A DNA stretch of 64,000 nt from an uncultured Flavobacteriaceae bacterium (lineage in GTDB: Bacteria > Bacteroidota > Bacteroidia > Flavobacteriales > Flavobacteriaceae), in assembly GCA_947497145.1 (NCBI GenBank), contig CANMFQ010000021.1, forward strand, positions 1-64,000, in the 5' to 3' direction. Positions 1 through 9,175 of this stretch are shown in pieces. A program made the position numbers and the translations under genes. Below the pieces are notes generated by a model, which worked only from the letters and a program-made list of their open reading frames with translations, was not told where the DNA came from and searched no databases. Numbering within the stretch: position 1 is the stretch's first letter; the number at the start of each line of letters is the position of its first letter.

Positions 1-17
1 AATATTCAAAAACTGGA

Positions 18-146
18 TCAACTGCTACCCAACTCTTTTAAAGAAAATGCCAGCACGTAGTTGCTCGGACGGATACGCTTTTTCTTGTAATCAGACCAGT
101 GATACGCTTGCCGTTTGGCAATTTTAGGAAGTTGATTTTTTATCAT
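18..146 (-). pseudogene. Short unrecognised frame at the left edge, probable gene remnant
   Basis: A 42-codon frame begins MIKNQLPKIAKRQAYHWSDY and ends KELGSS. It is rich in lysine and aromatic residues and looks protein-like, but I recognise no family and it is too short to judge. It lies just downstream of another stop-bounded fragment on the same strand, so both may be pieces of one decayed gene at the end of the sugar locus. It could equally be chance coding potential. Confidence 0.2.
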
Positions 147-160
147 TTGATACTAAGGCA

Positions 161-295
161 TCACTCTAAACCCGCTTCCGCAATAGAAAATCCATCAAAA
201 TAATTCAATTCACTAAAATTCATTCCGTATGCAAGTCGATAATAATTTTCTTGATTAAATGCCCATGAACTGATGAGGAATAAACGTTCTCTAGA
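161..295 (-). pseudogene. Protein-like fragment without a start codon, overlapping the symporter 3' end
   Basis: In the frame that overlaps the symporter stop, about 45 codons are open and end in TGA. The translation contains FNQENYYRLAYGMNFSELNY and closes with GFSIAEAGLE. It has the look of the C-terminus of a real enzyme but no upstream start: the only ATG is internal and an in-frame TAA precedes it. I infer a 5'-deleted remnant, possibly of a gene formerly in this sugar locus. No family was recognised. Confidence 0.3.
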
Positions 296-1940
296 AAATT
301 AAATATGTGCTTAATACCAATAAGGTGATAAGTGCACCTGCTATTAGGGCATTTTTCCAAGGTTCTATATTTACTTCATCCGTAGTCATTGGTTCATAAT
401 CTGTTGCTCTTGGTTTTATCATGCCTATAATTAACATGATGATGATATTTAAGACAAACAAAATAGCCATTACATGTAGAAAGTGGGGGTAGGCTTCGGC
501 TTCAATTATGCTTAAAGCTTTGGGGTCTGTAATGCCGTTTGCTGCTGCTTCTTTTAAGGCGCTGGCGGCAAAACTGGGTTTGATAATAAATTGACTAATA
601 GAATACAAAACTACACCAGATATAACACCAACCTTTGCTGCAATTGCAGGTACTCGTTTGGTAAAAAAACCAATAACTATCACTGTTAAAATAGGAATGC
701 TATAGCATCCATTGGCTTCCTGTAACCATGCAAACAAGCCTTTTGGGGCATTCGCAATTAAGGGAGCAACGCACATGCCTAAGATGCCAAGACCCAAGCC
801 AAAAGATTTTCCCGCTTTTACAACTTGTTTTTCGGTAGCATCTTTTTTAAAATAATGTTTGTACAAATCAAAACCAAAGAGCGTAGCGCTACTATTTAAA
901 AGGCTGTTGAAAGAACTTAGTACGGCGCCAAACAATACAGCCGCAAAAATACCTGTAAAAGCGGCGGGTAAAACTTCAGCAACCAAAGCGGGGTATGCTT
1001 GGTCTGGATTATCTAATTTTCCTTCAAAAACATGCCAAGCAATAATACCTGGAAGTACGACAATAATCGGAATCAAAAATTTAATTAATGCGGCTAATAT
1101 CATGCCCTTTTGCCCTTCTTTCAAGCTTTTTGCACCAAAAACACGCTGTAGAATTACCTGATTGGTGCCCCAGTAAAACATTTGAACCAACATCATTCCT
1201 GTAAAAATAGTGCCAAAAGGGATGGAGGCATCTACTTCTCCTTTTACATTGAATTTATCAGGATTGGACTCCCATAAGGTATTAATACCATCCGCAATAC
1301 TACCGTCACCTATTGCCATTAACCCAAAGGCAGGGATGAGCAATCCACCAATAAGTAAACCTATAGAATTAATTAAATCAGAAACAGCTACCGCTTTTAA
1401 TCCGCCAAAAATAGCATAGAAAATACCAATGATACCAATGGTCCAAACACAAACCCATAGGGTTGCCGTATCAGACAAACCTAATAATTCAGGTAAATCA
1501 AACATTGTACTAAACGCTAACGAACCAGAATATAAAACTGAAGGGATAACAACAATAACATAACCTGATAAAAATAATGCTGTTAAAATAGCCTTTGTGC
1601 CATGGTCAAAACGGTCTTCAACAAATTGAGGTATGGTAGTAATTCCACCACGCATATAACGGGGTAACAGAAAAACAGCGGTTGCTATCATAGCAATTGC
1701 CGCAAGGGTCTCCCAGGCCATTACTAAAATTCCCTCGGTAAATGCTTGACCGTTGAGTCCAACTATTTGCTCTGCAGAAAGGTTGGTTAGTAGTAACGAC
1801 CCCGCAATGGTAATCGCACCTAAACTTCTACCTGCTAAAAAATAGCCATCAGCAGATTTTTCATCAGTTTTTCGGGTTGCGTACCATGAAACAACTGCTA
1901 CAAATAGGGTAAAGCTAATGAAGGAGATTATTGAAAGCAT
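291..1940 (-). CDS. Sodium/solute symporter, SSS family (vSGLT-like sugar transporter)
   Basis: The 549-residue protein is polytopic throughout, the usual size for the SSS/SLC5 family. Segments typical of the Vibrio sodium/galactose transporter are visible: NLSAEQIVGLNG near residue 55, YWGTNQVILQR near residue 257, a lysine in ALIKFLIP, LLNSSATLFGFDLYKHY near residue 350 (sodium-site helix), and WLQEANG near residue 405. These regions carry the residues that bind galactose and sodium in vSGLT, so a hexose is the likely substrate; that is inference. It acts in the inner membrane. It is the last gene of a tightly spaced run, only 12 bases after the acetyltransferase, with a GH36 alpha-galactosidase upstream, which supports import of galactosides or galactose from the periplasm. 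Confidence 0.9.
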   Translation of the reverse strand: MLSIISFISFTLFVAVVSWYATRKTDEKSADGYFLAGRSLGAITIAGSLLLTNLSAEQIVGLNGQAFTEGILVMAWETLAAIAMIATAVFLLPRYMRGGITTIPQFVEDRFDHGTKAILTALFLSGYVIVVIPSVLYSGSLAFSTMFDLPELLGLSDTATLWVCVWTIGIIGIFYAIFGGLKAVAVSDLINSIGLLIGGLLIPAFGLMAIGDGSIADGINTLWESNPDKFNVKGEVDASIPFGTIFTGMMLVQMFYWGTNQVILQRVFGAKSLKEGQKGMILAALIKFLIPIIVVLPGIIAWHVFEGKLDNPDQAYPALVAEVLPAAFTGIFAAVLFGAVLSSFNSLLNSSATLFGFDLYKHYFKKDATEKQVVKAGKSFGLGLGILGMCVAPLIANAPKGLFAWLQEANGCYSIPILTVIVIGFFTKRVPAIAAKVGVISGVVLYSISQFIIKPSFAASALKEAAANGITDPKALSIIEAEAYPHFLHVMAILFVLNIIIMLIIGMIKPRATDYEPMTTDEVNIEPWKNALIAGALITLLVLSTYLIF

Positions 1941-1952
1941 TTGGTTTGTTTT

Positions 1953-2510
1953 TTAGTTTTTAATTTCTCTAATTATTTTACAGGGGTTGCCTGCTGCCAC
2001 TACATTTTCAGGAATGTCTTTGGTTACTACACTTCCAGAACCAATAACACTGTTGTTGCCAATAGTGACGCCAGGATTGATAATTGCGCCGCCACCTATC
2101 CAAACATTATCACCTATACGAACAGATTTAGCAAACTCAATTCCAGAATTTCGTGCTTCAAATTCTAAAGGATGCGTAGCTGTAAATATTTTCACCGAAG
2201 GCGCAAGCATAACATTTTTGCCAATATATACGGGAGCGGCATCTAATATAATACATCCAAAATTTGCATAGGCATTTTCTCCCCAAAAAATATTACAGCC
2301 ATAATCACATAAAAACGGATTTTCAATTAAAAACTTTTGTCCTGTAGTAGCAAAAAGCTCTTTGAAGAAATGCTTGCGTTGCCGTTCTTTGTCTTCAGGT
2401 ATCTCGGCAATTTTGCGCAATAATAAGCGAGCTTTTTTTCTGTCGCGGGCGAGTTCTTTGTCTGAGGGGTGATAGGGTAAACCTGCTATCATTTTTTCTT
2501 TTTCTGTCAC
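1953..2510 (-). CDS. Sugar O-acetyltransferase, maltose/galactoside (Maa/LacA) family
   Basis: The 185-residue protein has the N-terminal mac domain (KEKMIAGLPYHPSDKELARDR) followed by left-handed beta-helix hexapeptide repeats from about residue 70. The family signature near residues 140-180 includes WIGGGAIINPGVTIG and VVAAGNPCKIIREI. The catalytic histidine is expected in the FTATHPLE segment near residue 110. Members transfer acetyl from acetyl-CoA to the 6-OH of sugars, acting as trimers in the cytoplasm. LacA-type enzymes often accompany galactoside catabolism, possibly to detoxify unmetabolised sugars. It sits between the GH36 gene (45-base gap) and the symporter (12-base gap), so co-transcription is likely. 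Confidence 0.92.
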   Translation of the reverse strand: MTEKEKMIAGLPYHPSDKELARDRKKARLLLRKIAEIPEDKERQRKHFFKELFATTGQKFLIENPFLCDYGCNIFWGENAYANFGCIILDAAPVYIGKNVMLAPSVKIFTATHPLEFEARNSGIEFAKSVRIGDNVWIGGGAIINPGVTIGNNSVIGSGSVVTKDIPENVVAAGNPCKIIREIKN

Positions 2511-2555
2511 GGTTTTATATTTTTACGATGTTTGTGCTTGTTAAAAGTCAAATCC

Positions 2556-4334
2556 CTATGAGCATTTAGTTGCAATTAAAATTCCACAAGGGGGTATTGT
2601 TATTTCATGTAAACCCTCACTAAATGTTCTATTTTCTTTAGAAACTATAGTACCCATACAACTATATACTACGCACGTATAATTGCCAAAATTCTCTGTG
2701 TTTTTAATGATAATTTCATTGGAGATTTGCCCATTATGAATATGAATAGTTTTGTCTGCTTTTGTAAGGGTGGTTACCATATTTTCATAAACGCCTACAA
2801 TAGTATGTTCTTGTGTAGAAACCCGCTGGGTTGGATAATTAGCTAAGGGACTGGAGGGAGTAAAATGTCCTTGTAGCAGCACTTGGGCATTTTCATTCCA
2901 ATATTTTGTGTAAAAGGCAATCATTTTAAGGTGGTCTTCCGTGGCGTCTTGAAGTAACACTGATAATTGCGGTACACCAAAAAGTACATTGATTAATTGA
3001 AGTGCAGCCACTTCTACGGTTTCAGTTTTATGCCATGTAATCATATCGGCATGCACAGCTGTATTGCCGCACAACATACGTATGTCTGCAATACGAATTC
3101 GGTTCATAACAGCATCGCCAGGGCAGTCAAAAGCACGAAACATATTACCGTATTTGCGCATGGCTGGGCCAGTATATTTTTGCCTAAATTCTATAAAAAC
3201 ATCAGGGTTTATAGCTTTCAATGCTACGATGATATCACTTAATAAGCAATCAACAGCTTCGTTTACAGCAGCATAATCACGCCCGTTTTTAGCTCCTGTT
3301 GGTGTGTCTGGGTAATGATGAAAATCGTCAATGAAGTCGAGTTTAAGTCCATCTAAATGCCAGTTTTTTAAGGCGTTAGTGTAAATGTCTTTGAGATAGG
3401 TACGAATTTCGGGGTATCTGGGGTCAAAAACTGGAGCCCAGCGGTGATTTTCGGTCAAAAATTTACCTTTAAAACGTTGGTAAGCTTTTGACTTTTTTCC
3501 GCAAAATGGCACCGAATACCACAAAGCAGCTTTCATGCCAATGTCATGAATACTTTTTATTAGGTTAGCCATGTCAGGAAAGCGGTCGGGTTGCCAATCA
3601 CCGGTATAATCATACCCCCGATTTTCATCTAAGGTTTGCCATCCATCATCAATTATAATAGCCTTGTAGCCCAAATCATATGCTTTGCTGCATTCTAAAA
3701 GTAAAGATTTCTCTTCTAAGTTTTGATGAAATTGATACCAGGTAGAATAAATGGGTTGTTTGGCAATAGACGGTACACTAATGGGGGTGAGTTCTGGCAT
3801 ATTTTCCCACCATTGCGAAACACCATACAGGCATTCTGAAAAATGTAATGATCTCGTATCAATACGAAGTTGTGTTTTGTAGTGGTCTATTGGGCGTTCA
3901 TGTTCTGCAAAAAATGTGAGGTGGCAATAGTAATGATTGTCTTCTTCTCTGATACAAGTATTCATAGACAAGGTATGAATGGCGTCGGCACAGGCAACGG
4001 TCAATATATTGTTGTCATCATGCCCAAAAAGTGTAATTACAGGGGCGTCAATTGAAATTCTAGATTCCATTTCTATTAACTCCCAATCTGCTTGAATACG
4101 TTTAGCAAAGTCGGAAGTGGGTTTCCAAACACCTTTTACATTAAGCCCTTTTAAATTCCATTTTAGGGTAATGGGTTTGGGAAATATAGGGTCATCCATG
4201 CGTACTTCGATATCATATAGCGCTATACCTTTGCTAGCAGGTACTTCGGTTAATAAAACAGTAACATTGGGTTGCTTGTTATCAATGTTGATGGATATTG
4301 GGGTGTTTGTTTGAGATAGTTGCATAAGCGTCAA
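2556..4334 (-). CDS. GH36-type alpha-galactosidase, cytoplasmic
   Basis: The 592-residue protein has an N-terminal beta-rich domain (about 1-190), a TIM barrel (about 195-480) and a C-terminal beta domain. Clan GH-D signatures are clear: IIIDDGWQT at 227-234, WQPDRFPDM for substrate-side loops, and GLKLDFID at 329-336, where D333 is the expected nucleophile. The FRAFDCPGD segment at 399-407 supplies the acid/base aspartate. Family members hydrolyse terminal alpha-1,6-galactosides such as melibiose and raffinose; some relatives act on other alpha-linked sugars. There is no signal peptide, so it should act in the cytoplasm on sugars brought in by the adjacent symporter. M4 is an alternative start. 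Confidence 0.85.
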   Translation of the reverse strand: MTLMQLSQTNTPISINIDNKQPNVTVLLTEVPASKGIALYDIEVRMDDPIFPKPITLKWNLKGLNVKGVWKPTSDFAKRIQADWELIEMESRISIDAPVITLFGHDDNNILTVACADAIHTLSMNTCIREEDNHYYCHLTFFAEHERPIDHYKTQLRIDTRSLHFSECLYGVSQWWENMPELTPISVPSIAKQPIYSTWYQFHQNLEEKSLLLECSKAYDLGYKAIIIDDGWQTLDENRGYDYTGDWQPDRFPDMANLIKSIHDIGMKAALWYSVPFCGKKSKAYQRFKGKFLTENHRWAPVFDPRYPEIRTYLKDIYTNALKNWHLDGLKLDFIDDFHHYPDTPTGAKNGRDYAAVNEAVDCLLSDIIVALKAINPDVFIEFRQKYTGPAMRKYGNMFRAFDCPGDAVMNRIRIADIRMLCGNTAVHADMITWHKTETVEVAALQLINVLFGVPQLSVLLQDATEDHLKMIAFYTKYWNENAQVLLQGHFTPSSPLANYPTQRVSTQEHTIVGVYENMVTTLTKADKTIHIHNGQISNEIIIKNTENFGNYTCVVYSCMGTIVSKENRTFSEGLHEITIPPCGILIATKCS

Positions 4335-4405
4335 GTTGGTGTAAGTGAAATACGTTATTGTTTTTTAACACTGCTTGTTTGAACAATTAAAGATAAGGTT
4401 TTAGT

Positions 4406-5650
4406 TTATTCGGGTTTATTTGCATAGATGGCGATTAAATGCGATCGTATGTTAAACGATGTTTCTACACTATCATTTGTTAGCTGTACAGCCATTACCT
4501 TAGAAGGTGAAACCGGCATATGACAGGCTATGCAATTATTTTTCATTTGCTTTTTTGCTGAGGTTTCAGCACTACAAATAACAGTAGCTTGGTTATGGCA
4601 ATTCATACATTTTGCATTGAAATATGTAGTGTTATTTCTTTGGTTACTATGTGGATTATGGCAGGTAGTGCAATCCATTGTGCTGGTTTTTTTAAAGCAT
4701 TTGCTCCTTACTAATAGGCCATATTGATTGCCATGTACATCTAATGTTTTATTTGTATTTGAAGGCTTAAAATTTTGAGCATATTCATTTAAATTATCTC
4801 CAGCCAGAAATGAAAATGAATTTCCCTTTATGATTTGGTCTCTTAATCCTGAATGACACTGTGCACAAGCATCTAAACGTTGTTGTCTTGTAAGGGTGTC
4901 ATATTTCATAATATATTTAGATGTAAGAGCACCCCTGTTTTTTTGATGATAACTGACATGTTTTTCGGCCGGTCTATGACATCTTTCACAATCAATACCT
5001 AATATGATTTGTTTTTTATTATATTGATTGCCATGTCCTAATGAATTTTTGTTTTTAGCGAAGGTAACATGGCATTTTAGGCAAGCGTCATGTATGGGTC
5101 TTTCAATACTATAGGAGGGAAACCCAGGGCTATTAACCCAAGTATTTGCTGGACGATAATAGGAGGCTTGTAATTGAAATAACTTATCTTCTTTCCAAGT
5201 GAAATACGATTGGCCTCTGACTCCCGAGCCAATTACTATATCAAACTTTTCAGAATCCTTTTTTACAGTTCTATTTTTTATTTCCGATTGCTGATATGCA
5301 GATGCTTCATCAAGAAATAGTGTTAATTTTACACTTTCAAGATCGAGTATATTGTGATTTGAAGCAAAATTACCCATAATGTTTGAAGAATCAGCGTTGG
5401 CTGAAGTATTATAATGTGCGGTTTTTATATGACTACTATAAATATCAGCATGGCATTCTATACAGGTTTGCGAGCCAACAAAGTGCCCTCCAGTAGGGTG
5501 AGTGGCTATAATAGGTGGAGTGTGGTATTCAGATGCTGTCTCTGGATTTCTACAATTATATATGAAAGTTAATAGTCCTATAGTACATAAAACAGCCATG
5601 CAAAACACAATATTTTTTTTAGTACGCATAGCTGTTTTAATTCTTCTCAA
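4406..5650 (-). CDS. Multihaem c-type cytochrome (seven CxxCH motifs)
   Basis: The 414-residue protein carries seven CxxCH haem-binding motifs at residues 63-67, 190-194, 221-225, 262-266, 327-331, 348-352 and 373-377. The spacing resembles the cytochrome c554-like multihaem families. An uncleaved anchor or signal segment lies at about 13-33; the cysteine after IYN is not a good lipobox. The protein must be exported for haem attachment, so it should sit in the periplasm or on a membrane. It begins 39 bases after the FG-GAP/UnbV gene and is followed 71 bases on by the alpha-galactosidase, so it appears to belong to the sugar locus. Its electron partner is unknown; whether it is catalytic or only an electron carrier cannot be told from sequence. 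Confidence 0.88.
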   Translation of the reverse strand: MRRIKTAMRTKKNIVFCMAVLCTIGLLTFIYNCRNPETASEYHTPPIIATHPTGGHFVGSQTCIECHADIYSSHIKTAHYNTSANADSSNIMGNFASNHNILDLESVKLTLFLDEASAYQQSEIKNRTVKKDSEKFDIVIGSGVRGQSYFTWKEDKLFQLQASYYRPANTWVNSPGFPSYSIERPIHDACLKCHVTFAKNKNSLGHGNQYNKKQIILGIDCERCHRPAEKHVSYHQKNRGALTSKYIMKYDTLTRQQRLDACAQCHSGLRDQIIKGNSFSFLAGDNLNEYAQNFKPSNTNKTLDVHGNQYGLLVRSKCFKKTSTMDCTTCHNPHSNQRNNTTYFNAKCMNCHNQATVICSAETSAKKQMKNNCIACHMPVSPSKVMAVQLTNDSVETSFNIRSHLIAIYANKPE

Positions 5651-5689
5651 TTAAAAGTTATAGGTTAATAACCAATATACGAAGCGGGA

Positions 5690-8600
5690 TTAATTGACTT
5701 TGATCAATTGCATATAATCATCATTTTTAGCTACCAAAAGGTGCTTTTCTCCACCTTTAGTTAGTAATTCCATGTCACGTACATCTCCCACAATTTTTAA
5801 CCCCGATTCCATCATTGTTTTTACATTGAAATTGCCCTTTCCGTCACCCATAAGGTACAATCCAAAACTTGCGTCATTTCGAGGTGTTTCTACTTCTGAG
5901 TTGTACAGGTTTCCTGCCAATACAACATCTAAATTTCCATCACTATTAAAATCATCAACTACAAATTTGTTTATGCTAGAAACTTGTGCTAGTTGTGGTA
6001 GTGGCTTTGCGGTAAATTTACCAGCATTATTTTCTAAATAGATACTTGCAAAAGAGGTGATTTCATAACTAAGGGACTCCTCTAGCATTTTGGTCGTATA
6101 TATTTGTTTTAAGGTTGAACTTGCAAAAGAATTATAGTCTTTAAATTTTGATTTTATAGCTGGCATTTGCTGTGAAGAACATTGGCGCCCACGTACTGGA
6201 AATTCCGTTTCTCCTTTTTTATAGCTCAATACAATGTCAGGACGTGCGTTGCTATCAAAATCATTAAGATACACTTTAAAAGGGCCTTTTTCACTGGCTT
6301 GATATTTGTAGTTTTTTCCTAAGTTACCTACTATTAAATCTTCATCTCCATCATTGTCAAAGTCTCCCTTTTGAATATCAAACCACCACCCAGAAGATTT
6401 GCTTGCTAATAGTTCATCAGAGACATTTTTAAAAGTACCCTTATCGTTTCTAAAGAATTTGATAGGCATCCATTCGCCAACAACAACAAGATCTTCCCAA
6501 CCATCACCATCAAAATCTATCCAGCTTGAAGCAGAAACTAGGCCTATAGCTTTTAATTCAGGTAGTGCTTTTTCAGTAGCATCAACAAATTTAGGACCTT
6601 CAGGTGTGCTCACATTTTCTAGTAAATAAGAATCTGCGGGATAGGGGTATTTTTTAGGAATTAATCTGCCTCCTACAAAAAGGTCTAAATCACCATCATG
6701 GTCATAGTCAGATGTTGTTACATTTAACCCACTAATTTTTATATCGGGTAAGGCGTTTTTATTTCGGCGAAATTTATTTTCACCCAAATTTTCATACAAT
6801 CGATCTTCATATCCCAATGAATTTGGTTTAAATTCATTACCTCCGCTTGCTATGTAAAAATCATTGTCACCGTCTAAATCTGCATCAAATATGATTATGC
6901 CTAAATCTTCATAGTACCTGTCCTTTGTAAGGTCTTCAATAGGAAGGGCTGCAAAATCTCCATTCTCTAGTTGTAAATAAACTTCAGCCGATTTGCCAAT
7001 CGATGCTCCAACGATATAGTCATCTCTACCATCACCATTCAAATCACCTGTTGCCAATGTGGGTCCTAGCGTTGAGTTTTTATGCGGAAGTAAAATTTCT
7101 ACTTCAAAATCATTAAAAACATTCTCTTCGTGTTTTGTAAGAAAAGGAGCTTCAACAGTTTGAAAACGTTTGTTTTGTGCCAGCTTTGACATACTTGATG
7201 GCATGGCTTTTGTTTCATCGTAAACTACCTTAAGTTGCTGGTTGGCTTTCACATCTTTCATTTTTGTGACGGTGCCATTTGACCAAGTTATGAGTACGCT
7301 ATCTACTTTTTGTGCCGTACCTAAACCAAAATGTAAACGGGGTGATACCGATGATAAATAGCCACGTACCGTATTGTATTCTTGAATTTGCATGCCTTGT
7401 GGCGTGTAAACAGAAACTTTGCTTCCATTGGGTAAAACCTTGTTTTTTCCCTTGAGTTCAAAACTTAGCTGATTATTTTCTTGTGCGTTGTTTTGATAAA
7501 TACTAGCAGTGTCTTCTAAGTTGTTAATGACTAAATCTAAATCTCCATCATTATCAAAATCGGCATATGCTACGCCGTTTGAAAATGTTTTTTCGTCAAA
7601 GCCCCATTCCACTGTTTTTCTTTCAAAAGTCAAATTTTGCTTGTTTCTAAACATGTAATTCGACAGTTTTTCAGAGGGTAATTCTTCAAGGTATTTTAAT
7701 AAGCCAACTTCTTCCTCTTTGCCTTTGTAATTAGGATCGTTTTCCATTTTGTTAAAAAACGACTTGTGTTTGCTGTAAAAATCTTTATTGTTTACATCAC
7801 GACGAATACCATTGGTTACGAATAAATCTTTCCAACCATCATTGTCAAAATCTGCAAGTAGCGCACCCCAGCTCCAGTCTGTAGACGAAACTCCTGCTAA
7901 GCGCGATACATTACTAAATAACGGTGTTTCGCCAGGTGTATTGCCATTGTTTAATTGCAGTGAGTTTTGCATATATTGATGGTGTAGCCCCATACCAACA
8001 GATTTGTAAAATGCATCAGGATCCATAGCAGACATATTGGCTTTGCTTCTAAAATTATCCTCGGCTGACATGTCTAACTGAAAAATATCCATATAACCAT
8101 CGTTATTAAAATCGGCGATATCTGCACCCATTCCAAAAAATGAAGTTTGTTGTAAGGCGGTGTCAATTTGATTGGTAAACGTACCATCTTGATTATTGAT
8201 AAACAAAAAATCAGGTGCATTAAAATCGTTAGAAACAAATAGGTCTGTATATCCATCATTATTGACGTCTGACGCTACAACCCCTAAGCTTAATCCAAAA
8301 GAACTTAAGCCAGCTTCAACGGTAACATCTGTAAAGTGACCATTGTCATTACGGTATAAGCGATCAGAATCATGTAACTCGTGGTTGTCAAGCATGTAGG
8401 CATAATATTCTACCGGAGCAACGAAACTAGTAGGAGGGTAGTTAATAACATAAAGATCAAGGTCGCCATCTTTGTCATAATCAAAGAATGTTGAGTGCAT
8501 GCTTTGACCATCACAATCAATACCATATTGAGCCGCTTTTTCTGTGAACGTATTGTCTTGATTGTTGATAAATAAAACATTGTTGTGGGGCGGATTTTTT

Positions 8601-8995
8601 CCGCTTACAGAACAATAAATATCTAAAAATCCATCTTGATTAATATCTACAAAGGTGGTGCCTGAATACCAGCGTTCATCACCAGCTACTCCTGCATTTT
8701 TAGTAATATCTTCAAACTGCATATTCCCCTTGTTCAGGTATAATTTGTTTGCTACCATATTTCCAGTGAAGAATATGTCTTCTAGTCCATCATTATTTAT
8801 ATCACCTGTTGATACACCACCACCTAAATACATATAGGGATAGGTGAAATAGTTGTATTTGTGTGTTTCTGTAAGTTTGTTTTTAAAATCAATTCCTGTT
8901 TTGCTGGAGTCTAGTTTTGAAAAAAGAGTTACTGGTTTTTGCTCACACGCTATAAACAATAGTGATAAAAGTGCTAAATAGATTAATTGCTTCAT
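5690..8995 (-). CDS. FG-GAP/VCBS repeat lipoprotein with ASPIC/UnbV domain (CRTAC1-like)
   Basis: The 1101-residue protein starts with a lipoprotein signal (LLFIAC, Cys17). I count about 14 calcium-binding repeats of the form DxNxDGxxD, for example DINNDGLEDIFFTGN near residue 65 and DFNSDGNLDVVLAGN near the C-terminus. They form one or more beta-propellers. An ASPIC/UnbV domain lies at about 518-595, between two repeat blocks, with LHFGLG and VLITWSNG as landmarks. Proteins of this type in Bacteroidota are commonly encoded next to SusC/SusD pairs and are thought to be surface-exposed glycan- or protein-binding factors; that role is inference. It lies 180 bases after SusD, past a hairpin, and 39 bases before the multihaem cytochrome. 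Confidence 0.9.
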   Translation of the reverse strand: MKQLIYLALLSLLFIACEQKPVTLFSKLDSSKTGIDFKNKLTETHKYNYFTYPYMYLGGGVSTGDINNDGLEDIFFTGNMVANKLYLNKGNMQFEDITKNAGVAGDERWYSGTTFVDINQDGFLDIYCSVSGKNPPHNNVLFINNQDNTFTEKAAQYGIDCDGQSMHSTFFDYDKDGDLDLYVINYPPTSFVAPVEYYAYMLDNHELHDSDRLYRNDNGHFTDVTVEAGLSSFGLSLGVVASDVNNDGYTDLFVSNDFNAPDFLFINNQDGTFTNQIDTALQQTSFFGMGADIADFNNDGYMDIFQLDMSAEDNFRSKANMSAMDPDAFYKSVGMGLHHQYMQNSLQLNNGNTPGETPLFSNVSRLAGVSSTDWSWGALLADFDNDGWKDLFVTNGIRRDVNNKDFYSKHKSFFNKMENDPNYKGKEEEVGLLKYLEELPSEKLSNYMFRNKQNLTFERKTVEWGFDEKTFSNGVAYADFDNDGDLDLVINNLEDTASIYQNNAQENNQLSFELKGKNKVLPNGSKVSVYTPQGMQIQEYNTVRGYLSSVSPRLHFGLGTAQKVDSVLITWSNGTVTKMKDVKANQQLKVVYDETKAMPSSMSKLAQNKRFQTVEAPFLTKHEENVFNDFEVEILLPHKNSTLGPTLATGDLNGDGRDDYIVGASIGKSAEVYLQLENGDFAALPIEDLTKDRYYEDLGIIIFDADLDGDNDFYIASGGNEFKPNSLGYEDRLYENLGENKFRRNKNALPDIKISGLNVTTSDYDHDGDLDLFVGGRLIPKKYPYPADSYLLENVSTPEGPKFVDATEKALPELKAIGLVSASSWIDFDGDGWEDLVVVGEWMPIKFFRNDKGTFKNVSDELLASKSSGWWFDIQKGDFDNDGDEDLIVGNLGKNYKYQASEKGPFKVYLNDFDSNARPDIVLSYKKGETEFPVRGRQCSSQQMPAIKSKFKDYNSFASSTLKQIYTTKMLEESLSYEITSFASIYLENNAGKFTAKPLPQLAQVSSINKFVVDDFNSDGNLDVVLAGNLYNSEVETPRNDASFGLYLMGDGKGNFNVKTMMESGLKIVGDVRDMELLTKGGEKHLLVAKNDDYMQLIKVN

Positions 8996-9032
8996 TGAAA
9001 AAATAACTTTTTAAAAATAGGTTCTAAAATAG

Positions 9033-9066
9033 GAATAACCCCGCACTTTTGCGCTAAGGGTTATTC
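9033..9066 (-). terminator. Intercistronic hairpin between SusD and the FG-GAP gene
   Basis: Perfect 9-base arms GAATAACCC (9033-9041) and GGGTTATTC (9058-9066) enclose a second short stem CGCA/TGCG. On the minus strand the hairpin is followed by CTATTTTAG, not a clean U-run. It could act as a partial terminator or an mRNA-stabilising element that lets SusCD be expressed more than the downstream genes. Confidence 0.6.
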
Positions 9067-9175
9067 GTACTTTATTGTTAATTTTTGCTAAAGGCAAAAG
9101 TAAAATTTAAATCTAGTGTTTAATTAAGTTAAAATTCACGAATATCAAATACGCTATTTCAACTTTTATCCATTA

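Noticed and set aside
9095-9102. TACTTTTG on the minus strand as an internal promoter before the FG-GAP gene
   Set aside because: No matching -33 element, and it lies upstream of the hairpin at 9033-9066.
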